A stretch of 64,000 nt of DNA from NCBI GenBank assembly GCA_036172665.1, contig JAYKNF010000013.1:5084001-5148000 (forward strand). Reading direction: 5' to 3'. Positions within the stretch are counted from its first letter, which is position 1. Each line of letters begins with the position of its first letter. Shown here one piece after another: positions 24,309 to 36,600 of the stretch. The notes beneath the pieces were generated by a model, which was given only the letters and a program-made list of their open reading frames with translations, made no database searches and was not told the origin of the DNA. The position numbers were made by a program, and so were the translations under genes. Origin of the DNA: Prosopocoilus inquinatus. Taxonomy: Eukaryota; Arthropoda; Insecta; Coleoptera; Lucanidae.

Positions 24309-27300
24309 CATTAGCGTTGTTCCTGTGATGTATCTAATCGATCCTTACCCATCTATCATGTTATTTGTCGTTTCGATGGACTCTAGTAATTCTGATGTGA
24401 GATACGAAGTTTTTGGACGCAGCAGGAGCTGGAAATAGTTTTGAACGAAACAACACGTATTAGCGTTGTTCCTGTGATGTATCTAAACGATCCTTACTTA
24501 TCTAACATGTTATTTGGCGTTTCGATGGACTCCAGTAACTTTGATGTGAGATACGAAGTTCTCGGACGCAGCTGAAGCTGGAAATAGTTTTAAACGAAAC
24601 AACACGTATTAGCGTTGTTCCTGTGATGTATCTAATCGGTCCTTACTTAGCTACTATGTTATTTGACGTTTCGATGGACTCCAGTAACTCTAATGTGAGA
24701 TACGAAATTTTCGGACGCAGCAGCAGCTGGAAATAGTTTTAAACGAAACAACACATATTAGCGTTGTTCCTGTGATGTATCTAATCGATCCTTACTCATC
24801 TATCATTTTATTTGACGTTTGGATGGACTCCAGTAACCCTGATGTGAGATACGAAATTTTCGGAAGCAGCGGAAGCTGGAAATAGTTTTAAACGAAACAA
24901 CACGCATTAGCGTTGTTCCTGTGATGTATCTAATCGATCCTTACCCATCTATCATGTTATTTGTCGTTTCGATGGACTCTAGTAATTCTGATGTGAGATA
25001 CGAAGTTTTTGGACGCAGCAGGAGCTGGAAATAGTTTTGAACGAAACAACACGTATTAGCGTTGTTCCTGTGATGTATCTAAACGATCCTTACTTATCTA
25101 ACATGTTATTTGACGTTTGGATGGACTCCAGTATGTCTGATGTGAGATACAAAGTTTTTGGACGCAGCAGGAGCTGGAAATAGTTTTAAACGAAACAACA
25201 CGTATTAGCGTTGTTCCTGTGCTGTATCTAATCGATCCTTACTTATCTATCATGTTATTTGACGTTTCGATGGACTCCAGTAACTCTGATGTGAGATACG
25301 ACGTTTTCGGACGCAGCAGAAGGTGGAAATAGTTTTTAACGAAACAACACGCATTAACGTTGTTCCTGTGATGTATCTAATCGATCCTTACTCATCTATC
25401 ATGTTATTTGGCGTTTCGATGGACTCCAGTAACTTTGATGTGAGATACGAAGTTCTCGGACGCAGCTGAAGCTTGAAATAGTTTTAAACGAAACAACACG
25501 TATTAGCGTTGTTCCTGTGATGTATCTAATCGGTCCTTACTTAGCTACTATGTTATTTGACGTTTCGATGGACTCCAGTAACTCTAATGTGAGATACGAA
25601 ATTTTCGGACGCAGCAGCAGCTGGAAATAGTTTTAAACGAAACAACACATATTAGCGTTGTTCCTGTGATGTATCTAATCGATCCTTACTCATCTATCAT
25701 GTTATTTGACGTTTGGACGGACTCCAGTAACTCTGATGTGAGATACAAAGTTCTCGGACGCAGCAGAAGCTGGAAATAGTTTTGAACGAAGCAACACGTA
25801 TTAGCGTTGTTCCTGTGATGTATCTAAACGATCCTTACTTATCTAACATATTATATGACGTTTGGATGGACTCCAGTAAGTCTGATGTGAGATACAAAGT
25901 TTTTGGACGCAGAAGCAGCTGGAAATAGTTTTAAACGAAACAACACGTATTAGCGTTTTTCCTGTGCTGTATCTAATCGATCCTTACTTATCTATCATGT
26001 TATTTGACGTTTCGATGGACTCCAGTAACTCTGATGTGAGATACGACGTTTTCGGACGCAGCAGAAGCTGGAAATAGTTTTAAACGAAACAACACATATT
26101 AGCGTTGTTCCTGTGATGTATCTAATCGATCCTTACTCATCTATCATGTTATTTGACGTTTGGACGGACTCCAGTAACTCTGATGTGAGATACAAAGTTC
26201 TCGGACACAGCAGAAGCTGGAAATAGTTTTGAACGAAACAACACGTATTAGCGTTGTTCCTGTGATGTATCTAAACGATCCTTACTTATCTAACATGTTA
26301 TTTGACGTTTGGATGGGCTCCAGTAACTCTAATGTGAGATACGAAATTTTCGGACGCAGCAGCAGCTGGAAATAGTTTTAAACGAAACAACACATATTAG
26401 CGTTGTTCCTGTGATGTATCTAATCGATCCTTACTCATCTATCATGTTATTTGACGTTTGGACGGACTCCAGTAACTCTGATGTGAGATACAAAGTTCTC
26501 GGACGCAGCAGAAGCTGGAAATAGTTTTGAACAAAACAACACGTATTAGCGTTGTTCCTGTGATGTATCTAAACGATCCTTACTTATCTAACATATTATA
26601 TGACGTTTGGATGGACTCCAGTAAGTCTGATGTGAGATACAAAGTTTTTGGACGCAGCAGCTGCTGGAAATAGTTTTAAACGAAACAACACGTATTAGCG
26701 TTGTTCCTGTGCTGTATCTAATCGATCCTTACTTATCTATCATGTTATTTGACGTTTCGATGGACTCCAGTAACTCTGATGTGAGATACGACGTTTTCGG
26801 ACGCAGCAGAAACTGGAAATAGTTTTTAACGAAACAACACATATTAGCGTTGTTCCTGTGATGTATCTAATCGATCCTTACTTATCTATCATGTTATTTG
26901 ACGTTTGGATCGACTCCAGTAACTCTGATGTGATATACGAAGTTCTCGGACGCAGCAGAAGCTGGAAATAGTTTTAAACGAAACAGCACGCATTAGCGTT
27001 GTTCCTGTGATGTATCTAATCGATCCTTACTCACCTATCATGTTATTTGGCGTTTCGATGGACTCCAGTAACTCTGATGTGAGATACAAAGTTTACGGAC
27101 GCAGCAGAAGCTGGAAATAGTTTTAAATGAAACAACACGTATTAGCGTTGTTCCTGTGATGTATCTAATCGATCCTTACTCATCTATCATGTTATTTGAC
27201 GTTTGGATGGACTCCAGTAACCCTGATGTGAGATACGAAATTTTCGGACGCAGCGGAAGCTGGAAATAGTTTTAGACGAAACAACACGCATTAGCGTTGT

Positions 27301-27500
27301 TCCAGTGATGTATCTAATCGATCCTTACTCATCTATCATGTTATTTGTCGTTTCGATGGACTCTAGTAATTCTGATGTGAGATACGAAGTTTTTGGACGC
27401 AGCAGGAGCTGGAAATAGTTTTGAACGAAACAACACATATTAGCGTTGTTCCTGTGATGTATCTAAACGATCCTTACTTATCTAACATGTTATTTGACGT
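22000..27500 (+). repeat. Super-block copy 1 (about 5.5 kb, approximate edges)
   Basis: This is the first of three long segments sharing an ordered set of rare variants: AATAACATG at 22722, CAGTTCTC at 23316, GCTTGAAA inside an AAGCTT site at 25471, and AACAGCAC at 26982. The first pair is 594 bp apart, exactly as in copies 2 and 3. The second interval is 2155 bp against 2006, and the third is 1511 against 1362, each larger by 149. So copy 1 has one extra monomer in each of these intervals. It overlaps the end of the 2971-bp tandem copy, showing nesting of the structures. Confidence 0.82.
23642..23652 (+). other. 9-bp deletion monomer 2
   Basis: Located exactly 2971 bp after the first, as the tandem copy of it. 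It reads CAAAGTTTACGG downstream, where the first has CAATGTTTACGG. Confidence 0.96.
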
Positions 27501-28847
27501 TTGGATGGACTCCAGTAAATCTGATGCGAGATACAAAGTTTTTGGACGCAGCAGGAGCTGGAAATAGTTTTAAACGAAACAACACGTATTAGCGTTGTTC
27601 CTGTGCTGTATCTAATCGATCCTTACTTATCTATCATGTTATTTGACGTTTCGATGGACTCCAGTAACTCTGATGTGAGATACGACGTTTTCGGATGCAG
27701 CAGAAGCTGGAAATAGTTTTTAACGAAACAACACATATTAGCGTTGTTCCTGTGATGTATCTAATCGGTCCTTACTTATCTATCATGTTATTTGACGTTT
27801 GTATCGACTCCAGTAACTCTGATGTGATATACGAAGTTCTCGGACGCAGCAGAAGCTGGAAATAGTTTTAAACGAAACAACACGCATTAGCGTTGTTCCT
27901 GTGATGTATCTAATCGATCCTTACTCATCTATCATGTTATTTGGCGTTTCGATGGACTCCAGTAACTTTGATGTGAGATACGAAGTTCTCGGACGCAGCT
28001 GAAGCTGGAAATAGTTTTAAACGAAACAACACGTATTAGCGTTGTTCCTGTGATGTATCAAATCGATCCTTACTTAGCTACTATGTTATTTGACGTTTCG
28101 ATGGACTCCAGTAACTCTAATGTGAGATACGAAATTTTCGGACGCAGCAGCAGCTGGAAATAGTTTTAAACGAAACAACACATGTTAGCGTTGTTCCTGT
28201 GATGTATCTAATCGATCCTTACTCAGTTCTCATGTTATTTGACGTTTGGACGGACTCCAGTAACTCTGATGTGAGATACAAAGTTCTCGGACGCAGCAGA
28301 AGCTGGAAATAGTTTTGAACGAACCAACACGTATTAGCGTTGTTCCTGTGATGTATCTAAACGATCCTTACTTATTTAACATGTTATTTGACGTTTGGAT
28401 GGACTCCAGTAACTCTAATGTGAGATACGAAATTTTCGGACGCAGCAGCAGCTGGAAATAATTTTAAACGAAACAACACATATTAGCGTTGTTCCTGTGA
28501 TGTATGTAATCGATCCTTACTCATCTATCATGTTATTTGACGTTTGGACGGACTCCAGTAACTCTGATGTGAGATACAAAGTTCTCGGACGCAGCAGAAG
28601 CTGGAAATAGTTTTGAACGAAACAACACGTATTAGCGGTGTTCCTGTGATGTATCTAAACGATCCTTACTTATCTAACATATTATATGACGTTTGGATGG
28701 ACTCCAGTAAGTCTGATGTGAGATACAAAGTTTTTGGACGCAGCAGCTGCTGGAAATAGTTTTAAACGAAACAACACGTATTAGCGTTGTTCCTGTGCTG
28801 TATCTAATCGATCCTTACTCATCTATCATGTTATTTGGCGTTTCGAT

Positions 28848-28858
28848 GGACTCTGATG
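28848..28858 (+). other. 9-bp deletion monomer 3
   Basis: First of a close pair, 289 bp (two monomers minus 9) before the next. Its monomer starts with the TGTGCTG variant, showing that the deletion allele sits on a recombinant unit. Confidence 0.95.
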
Positions 28859-29136
28859 TGAGATACAAAGTTTACGGACGCAGCAGAAGCTGGAAATAGT
28901 TTTGAACGAACCAACACGCATTAGCGTTGTTCCTGTGATGTATCTAAACGATCCCAACTTATCTAACATGTTATTTGACGTTTCGATGGACTCCAGTAAC
29001 TCTGATGTGAGATACGACGCTTTCGGACGCAGCAGAAGCTGGAAATAGTTTTTAACGAAACAACACGCATTAGCGTTGTTCCTGTGATGTATCTAATCGA
29101 TCCTTACTCATCTATCATGTTATTTGGCGTTTCGAT

Positions 29137-29147
29137 GGACTCTGATG
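29137..29147 (+). other. 9-bp deletion monomer 4
   Basis: Second of the close pair. The pair arrangement is repeated at 50556 and 50850. Confidence 0.95.
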
Positions 29148-32100
29148 TGAGATACAAAGTTTACGGACGCAGCAGAAGCTGGAAATAGTTTTAAATGAAA
29201 CAACACGTATTAGCGTTGTTCCTGTGATGTATCTAATCGATCCTTACTCATCTATCATGTTATTTGACGTTTGGATGGACTCCAGTAACCCTGATGTGAG
29301 ATACGAAATTTTCGGACGCAGCGGAAGCTGGAAATAGTTTTAAACGAAACAACACGCATTAGCGTTGTTCCTGTGATGTATCTAATCGATCCTTACCCAT
29401 CTATCATGTTATTTGTCGTCTCGATGGACTCTAGTAATTCTGATGTGAGATACGAAGTTTTTGGACGCAGCAAGAGCTGGAAATAGTTTTGAACGAAACA
29501 ACACGTATTAGCGTTGTTCCTGTGATGTATCTAAACGATCCTTACTTATCTAACATGTTATTTGACGTTTGGATGGACTCCAGTAAGTCTGATGTGAGAT
29601 ACAAAGTTTTTGGACGCAGCAGGAGCTGGAAATAGTTTTAAACGAAACAACACGTATTAGCGTTGTTCCTGTGCTGTATCTAATCGATCCTTACTTATCT
29701 ATCATGTTATTTGACGTTTCGATGGACTCCAGTAACTCTGATGTGAGATACGACGTTTTCGGACGCAGCAGAAGCTGGAAATAGTTTTTAACGAAACAAC
29801 ACGCATTAGCGTTGTTCCTGTGATGTATCTAATCTATCCTTACTCATCTATCATGTTATTTGGCGTTTCGATGGACTCCAGTAACTTTGATGTGAGATAC
29901 GAAGTTCTCGGACGCAGCTGAAGCTGGAAATAGTTTTAAACGAAACAACACGTATTAGCGTTGTTCCTGTGATGTATCTAATCGATCCTTACTTAGCTAC
30001 TATGTTATTTGACGTTTCGATGGACTCCAGTAACTCTAATGTGAGATACGAAATTTTCGGACGCAGCAGCAGCTGGAAATAGTTTTAAACGAAACAACAC
30101 ATATTAGCATTGTTCCTGTGATGTATCTAAACGATCCTTACTTATCTAACATGTTATTTGACGTTTGGATGGACTCCAGTAACTCTAATGTGAGATACGA
30201 AATTTTCGGACGCAGCAGCAGCTGGAAATAGTTTTAGACGAAACAACACATATTAGCGTTGTTCCTGTGATGTATCTAATCGATCCTTACTCATCTATCA
30301 TGTTATTTGACGTTTGGACGGACTCCAGTAACTCTGATGTGAGATACAAAGTTCTCGGACACAGCAGAAGCTGGAAATAGTTTTGAACGAAACAACACGT
30401 ATTAGCGTTGTTCCTGTGATGTATCTAAACGATCCTTACTTATCTAACATGTTATTTGACGTTTGGATGGACTCCAGTAACTCTAATGTGAGATACGAAA
30501 TTTTCGGACGCAGCAGCAGCTGGAAATAGTTTTAGACGAAACAACACATATTAGCGTTGTTCCTGTGATGTATCTAATCGATCCTTACTCATCTATCGTG
30601 TTATTTGACGTTTGGACGGACTCCAGTAACTCTGATGTGAGATACGACGTTTTCGGACGCAGCAGAAGCTGGAAATAGTTTTTAACGAAACAACACATAT
30701 TAGCGTTGTTCCTGTGATGTATCTAATCGATCCTTACTCATCTATCATGTTATTTGACGTTTGGATCGACTCCAGTAACTCTGATGTGATATACGAAGTT
30801 CTCGGACGCAGCAGAAGCTGGAAATAGTTTTAAACGAAACAACACGCATTAGCGTTGTTCCTGTGATGTATCTAATCGATCCTTACTCATCTATCATGTT
30901 ATTTTTCGTTTCGGTGGACTCCAGTAACTCTGATGTGAGATACAAAGTTTACGGACGCAGCAGAAGCTGGAAATAGTTTTAAATGAAACAACACGTATTA
31001 GCGTTGTTCCTGTGATGTATCTAATCGATCCTTACTCATCTATCATGTTATTTGACGTTTGGATGGACTCCAGTAACCCTGATGTGAGATACGAAATTTT
31101 CGGACGCAGCGGAAGCTGGAAATAGTTTTAAACGAAACAACACGCATTAGCGTTGTTCCTGTGATGTATCTAATCGATCCCTACTCATCTATCATGTTAT
31201 TTTACGTTTGAATGGACTCCAGTAACTCTGATGTGATATACAAAGTTTTTGGACGCAGCAGAAGCTGGAGGTAGTTTTGAACGAAACAACACATATTAGC
31301 GTTGTTCCTGTGATGTATCTAATCGATCCTTACTTAGCTACTATGTTATTTGACGTTTCGATGTACTCCAGTAACTCTAATGTGAGATACGAAATTTTCG
31401 GACGCAGCAGCAGCTGGAAATAGTTTTAAACGAAACAACACATATTAGCGTTGTTCCTGTGATGTATCTAATCGATCCTTACTCATCTATCATGTTATTT
31501 GGCGTTTCGATGGACTCCAGTAACTCTGATGTGAGATACAAAGTTCTCGGACGCAGCAGGAGCTGGAAATAGTTTTGAACGAAACAACACGTATTAGCGT
31601 TGTTCCTGTGATGTATCTAAACGATCCTTACTTATCTAACATGTTATTTGACGTTTGGATGGACTCCATTAAGTCTGATGTGAGATACAAAGTTTTTGGA
31701 CGCAGCAGGAGCTGGAAATAGTTTTAAACGAAACAACACGTATTAGCGTTGTTCCTGTGCTGTATCTAATCGATCCTTACTTATCTATCATGTTATTTGA
31801 CGTTTCGATAAACTCCAGTAACTCTGATGTGAGATACGAAGTTCTCGGACGCAGCAGAAGCTGGAAATAGTTTTAAACGAAACAACACGCATTAGCGTTG
31901 TTCCTGTGATGTATCTAATCGATCCTTACTCATCTATCATGTTATTTGACGTTTGGACGGACTCCAGTAACTCTGATGTGAGATACAAAGTTTTTGGACG
32001 CAGCAGAAGCTGGAAATAGTTTTGAACGAAACAACACGTATTAGCGTTGTTCCTGTGATGTATCTAATCGATCCTTACTCATCTATCATGTTATTTGACG

Positions 32101-33150
32101 TTTGGACGGACTCCAGTAACTCTGATGTGAGATACAAAGTTCTCGGACGCAGCAGAAGCTGGAAATAGTTTTGAACGAAACAACACGTATTAGCGTTGTT
32201 CCTGTGATGTATCTAAACGATCCTTACTTAAATAACATGTTATTTGAGGTTTGGATGGACTCCAGTAAGTCTGATGTGAGATACAAAGTTTTTGGACGCA
32301 GCAGGAGCTGGAAATAGTTTTAAACAAAACAACACGTATTAGCGTTGTTCCTGCGCTGTATCTAATCGATCCTTACTTATCTATCATGTTATTTGTCGTT
32401 TCGATGGACTCCAGTAACTCTGATGTGAGATACGAAGTTCTCGGACGCAGCAGAAGCTGGAAATAGTTTTAAACGAAACAACACGCATTAGCGTTGTTCC
32501 TGTGATGTATCTAATCGATCCTTACTCATCTATCATGTTATTTGGCGTTTCGATGGACGCCAGTAACTTTGATGTGAGATACGAAGTTCTCGGACGCAGC
32601 TGAAGCTGGAAATAGTTTTAAACGAAACAACACGTATTAGCGTTGTTCCTGTGATGTATCTAATCGATCCTTACTTAGCTACTATGTTATTTGACGTTTC
32701 GATGGACTCCAGTAACTCTAATGTGAGATACGAAATTTTCGGACGCAGCAGCAGCTGGAAATAGTTTTAAACGAAACAACACATATTAGCGTTGTTCCTG
32801 TGATGTATCTAATCGATCCTTACTCAGTTCTCATGTTATTTGACGTTTGGACGGACTCCAGTAACTCTGATGTGAGATACAAAGTTCTCGGACGCAGCAG
32901 AAGCTGGAAATAGTTTTGAACGAACCAACACGCATTAGCGTTGTTCCTGTGATGTATCTAAACGATCCTTACTTATCTAACATGTTATTTGACGTTTCGA
33001 TGGACTCCAGTAACTCTGATGTGAGATACGACGCCTTCGGACGCAGCAGAAGCTGGAAATAGTTTTTAACGAAACAACACGCATTAGCGTTGTTCCTGTG
33101 ATGTATCTAATCGATCCTTACTCATCTATCATGTTATTTGGCGTTTCGAT

Positions 33151-33161
33151 GGACTCTGATG
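33151..33161 (+). other. 9-bp deletion monomer 5
   Basis: Carries the extra change GATGCGAG just downstream, shared only with the deletion at 40740, which is 7589 bp away. Confidence 0.95.
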
Positions 33162-36100
33162 CGAGATACAAAGTTTACGGACGCACCAGAAGCTGGAAAT
33201 AGTTTTAAATGAAACAACACGTATTAGCGTTGTTCCTGTGATGTATCTAATCGATCCTTACTCATCTATCATGTTATTTGACGTTTGGATGGACTCCAGT
33301 AACCCTGATGTGAGATACGAAATTTTCGGACGCAACGGAAGCTGGAAATAGTTTTAAACGAAACAACACGCATTAGCGTTGTTCCTGTGATGTATCTAAT
33401 CGATCCTTACCCATCTATCATGTTATTTGTCGTTTCGATGGACTCTAGTAATTCTGATGTGAGATACGAAGTTTTTGGACGCAGCAGGAGCTGGAAATAG
33501 TTTTGAACGAAACAACACGTATTAGCGTTGTTCCTGTGATGTATCTAAACGATCCTTACTTATCTAACATGTTATTTGACGTTTGGATGGACTCCAGTAA
33601 GTCTGATGTGAGATACAAAGTTTTTGGACGCAGCAGGAGCTGGAAATAGTTTTAAACGAAACAACACGTATTAGCGTTGTTCCTGTGCTGTATCTAATCG
33701 ATCCTTACTTATCTATCATGTTATTTGACGTTTCGATGGACTCCAGTAACTCTGATTTGAGATACGACGTTTTCGGACGCAGCAGAAGCTGGAAATAGTT
33801 TTTAACGAAACAACACGCATTAGCGTTGTTCCTGTGATGTATCTAATCGATCCTTACTCATCTATCATGTTATTTGGCGTTTCGATGGACTCCAGTAACT
33901 TTGATGTGAGATACGAAGTTCTCGGACGTAGCTGAAGCTGGAAATAGTTTTAAACGAAACAACACGTATTAGCGTTGTTCCTGTGATGTATCTAATCGGT
34001 CCTTACTTAGCTACTATGTTATTTGACGTTTCGATGGACTCCAGTAACTCTAATGTGAGATACGAAATTTTCGGACGCAGCAGCAGCTGGAAATAGTTTT
34101 AAACGAAACAACACCTATTAGCGTTGTTCCTGTGATGTATCTAATCGATCCTTACTCATCTATCATGTTATTTGACGTTTGGATGGACTCCAGTAACCCT
34201 GATGTGAGATACGAAATTTTCGGACGCAGCGGAAGCTGGAAATAGTTTTAAACGAAACAACACGCATTAGCGTTGTTCCTGTGATGTATCTAATCGATCC
34301 TTACCCATCTATCATGTTATTTGTCGTTTCGATGGACTCTAGTAATTCTGATGTGACATACGAAGTTTTTGGACGCAGCAGGAGCTGGAAATAGTTTTGA
34401 ACGAAACAACACGTATTAGCGTTGTTCCTGTGATGTATCTAAACGATCCTTACTTATCTAACATGTTATTTGACGTTTGGATGGACTCCAGTAAGTCTGA
34501 TGTGAGATACAAAGTTTTTGGACGCAGCAGGAGCTGGAAATAGTTTTAAACGAAACAACACGTATTAGCGTTGTTCCTGTGCTGTATCTAATCGATCCTT
34601 ACTTATCTATCATGTTATTTGACGTTTCGATGGACTCCAGTAACTCTGATGTGAGATACGACGTTTTCGGACGCAGCAGAAGCTGGAAATAGTTTTTAAC
34701 GAAACAACACGCATTAGCGTTGTTCCTGTGATGTATCTAATCGATCCTTACTCATCTATCATGTTATTTGGCGTTTCGATGGACTCCAGTAACTTTGATG
34801 TGAGATACGAAGTTCTCGGACGCAGCTGAAGCTTGAAAAAGTTTTAAACGAAACAACACGTATTAGCGTTGTTCCTGTGATGTATCTAAACGATCCTTAC
34901 TCATCTATCATGTTATTTGACGTTTGGACGGACTCCAGTAACTCTGATGTGAGATACAAAGTTCTCGGACGCAGCAGAAGCTGGAAATAGTTTTGAACGA
35001 AGCAACACGTATTAGCGTTGTTCCTGTGATGTATCTAAACGATCCTTACTTATCTAACATATTATATGACGTTTGGATGGACTCCAGTAAGTCTGATGTG
35101 AGATACAAAGTTTTTGGACGCAGCAGCAGCTGGAAATAGTTTTAAACGAAACAACACGTATTAACGTTTTTCCTGTGCTGTATCTAATCGATCCTTACTT
35201 ATCTATCATGTTATTTGACGTTTCGATGGACTCCAGTAACTCTGATGTGAGATACGACGTTTTCGGACGCAGCAGAAGCTGGAAATAGTTTTAAACGAAA
35301 CAACACATATTAGCGTTGTTCCTGTGATGTATCTAATCGATCCTTACTCATCTATCATGTTATTTGACGTTTGGACGGACTCCAGTAACTCTGATGTGAG
35401 ATACAAAGTTCTCGGACACAGCAGAAGCTGGAGATAGTTTTGAACGAAACAACACGTATTAGCGTTGTTCCTGTGATGTATCTAAACGATCCTTACTTAT
35501 CTAACATGTTATTTGACGTTTGGATGGGCTCCAGTAACTCTAATGTGAGATACGAAATTTTCGGACGCAGCAGCAGCTGGAAATAGTTTTAAACGAAACA
35601 ACACATATTAGCGTTCTTCCTGTGATGTATCTAATCGATCCTTACTCATCTATCATGTTATTTGACGTTTGGACGGACTCCAGTAACTCTGATGTGAGAT
35701 AAAAAGTTCTCGGACGCAGCAGAAGCTGGAAATAGTTTTGAACGAAACAACACGTATTAGCGTTGTTCCTGTGATGTATCTAAACGATCCTTACTTATCT
35801 AACATATTATATGACGTTTGGATGGACTCCAGTAAGTCTGATGTGAGATACAATGTTTTTGGACGCAGCAGCTGCTGGAAATAGTTTTAAACGAAACAAC
35901 ACGTATTAGCGTTGTTCCTGTGCTGTATCTAATCGATCCTTACTTATCTATCATGTTATTTGACGTTTCGATGGACTCCAGTAACTCTGATGTGAGATAC
36001 GACGTTTTCGGACGCAGCAGAAACTGGAAATAGTTTTTAACGAAACAACACATATTAGCGTTGTTCCTGTGATGTATCTAATCGATCCTTACTTATCTAT

Positions 36101-36500
36101 CATGTTATTTGACGTTTGGATCGACTCCAGTAACTCTGATGTGATATACGAAGTTCTCGGACGCAGCAGAAGCTGGAAATAGTTTTAAACGAAACAGCAC
36201 GCATTAGCGTTGTTCCTGTGATGTATCTAATCGATCCTTACTCACCTATCATGTTATTTGGCGTTTCGATGGACTCCAGTAACTCTGATGTGAGATACAA
36301 AGTTTACGGACGCAGCAGAAGCTGGAAATAGTTTTAAATGAAACAACACGTATTAGCGTTGTTCCTGTGATGTATCTAATCGATCCTTACTCATCTATCA
36401 TGTTATTTGACGTTTGGATGGACTCCAGTAACCCTGATGTGAGATACGAAATTTTCGGACGCAGCGGAAGCTGGAAATAGTTTTAAACGAAACAACACGC

Positions 36501-36511
36501 ATTAGCTTGTT
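36501..36511 (+). other. Single-base deletion in monomer
   Basis: ATTAGCTTGTTCC replaces ATTAGCGTTGTTCC, losing one G after position 36506. The counterpart in super-block copy 3 near 44094 is intact, so the deletion arose in copy 2 only or was repaired in copy 3. It also breaks the right arm of the AACAAC/GTTGTT dyad. Confidence 0.93.
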
Positions 36512-36600
36512 CCAGTGATGTATCTAATCGATCCTTACTCATCTATCATGTTATTTGTCGTTTCGATGGACTCTAGTAATTCTGATGTGAGATACGAAGT

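Larger units (their letters stand above)
24309..31410 (+). repeat. Satellite mosaic between tandem 20-mer and super-block copy 2
   Basis: This stretch holds no gene. Its monomers are a patchwork in which the ACCCATCTATC subtype recurs at 24349 and 24945 (four monomers apart), followed by the rest of super-block copy 1. Two 9-bp deletion monomers lie only 289 bp apart at 28848 and 29137. The rare TGTATGTAATCG variant near 28502 is shared with about 50211 and 63873. From about 30.6 to 31.5 kb the order resembles the first third of the 2232-bp unit, with TAAATG at 30980, exactly 9360 bp after the one at 21620. Confidence 0.8.
31411..36600 (+). repeat. Super-block copy 2 (about 5.2 kb)
   Basis: This copy aligns with 39000-44190 at a constant offset of 7589 bp, which is 51 x 149 minus 10 (one 9-bp and one 1-bp deletion lie between). 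Landmark pairs are 32231/39820, 32825/40414, 34831/42420 and 36193/43782. A 6-monomer sub-period is visible in it, with CCATCTATC at 33411 and 34305, 894 bp apart. Private changes are GCTTGAAAAAG at 34831 and a single-base deletion at 36506. Divergence from copy 3 is greatest near 31.75-31.95 kb, so the left edge may be patchy. Confidence 0.88.

Noticed and set aside
25469..25474. AAGCTT sites at three places as a possible functional motif
   Set aside because: The site arises from one G-to-T change (GCTGG to GCTTG) inherited by the three super-block copies (25471, 34831, 42420). It is a lineage marker, not a conserved element.
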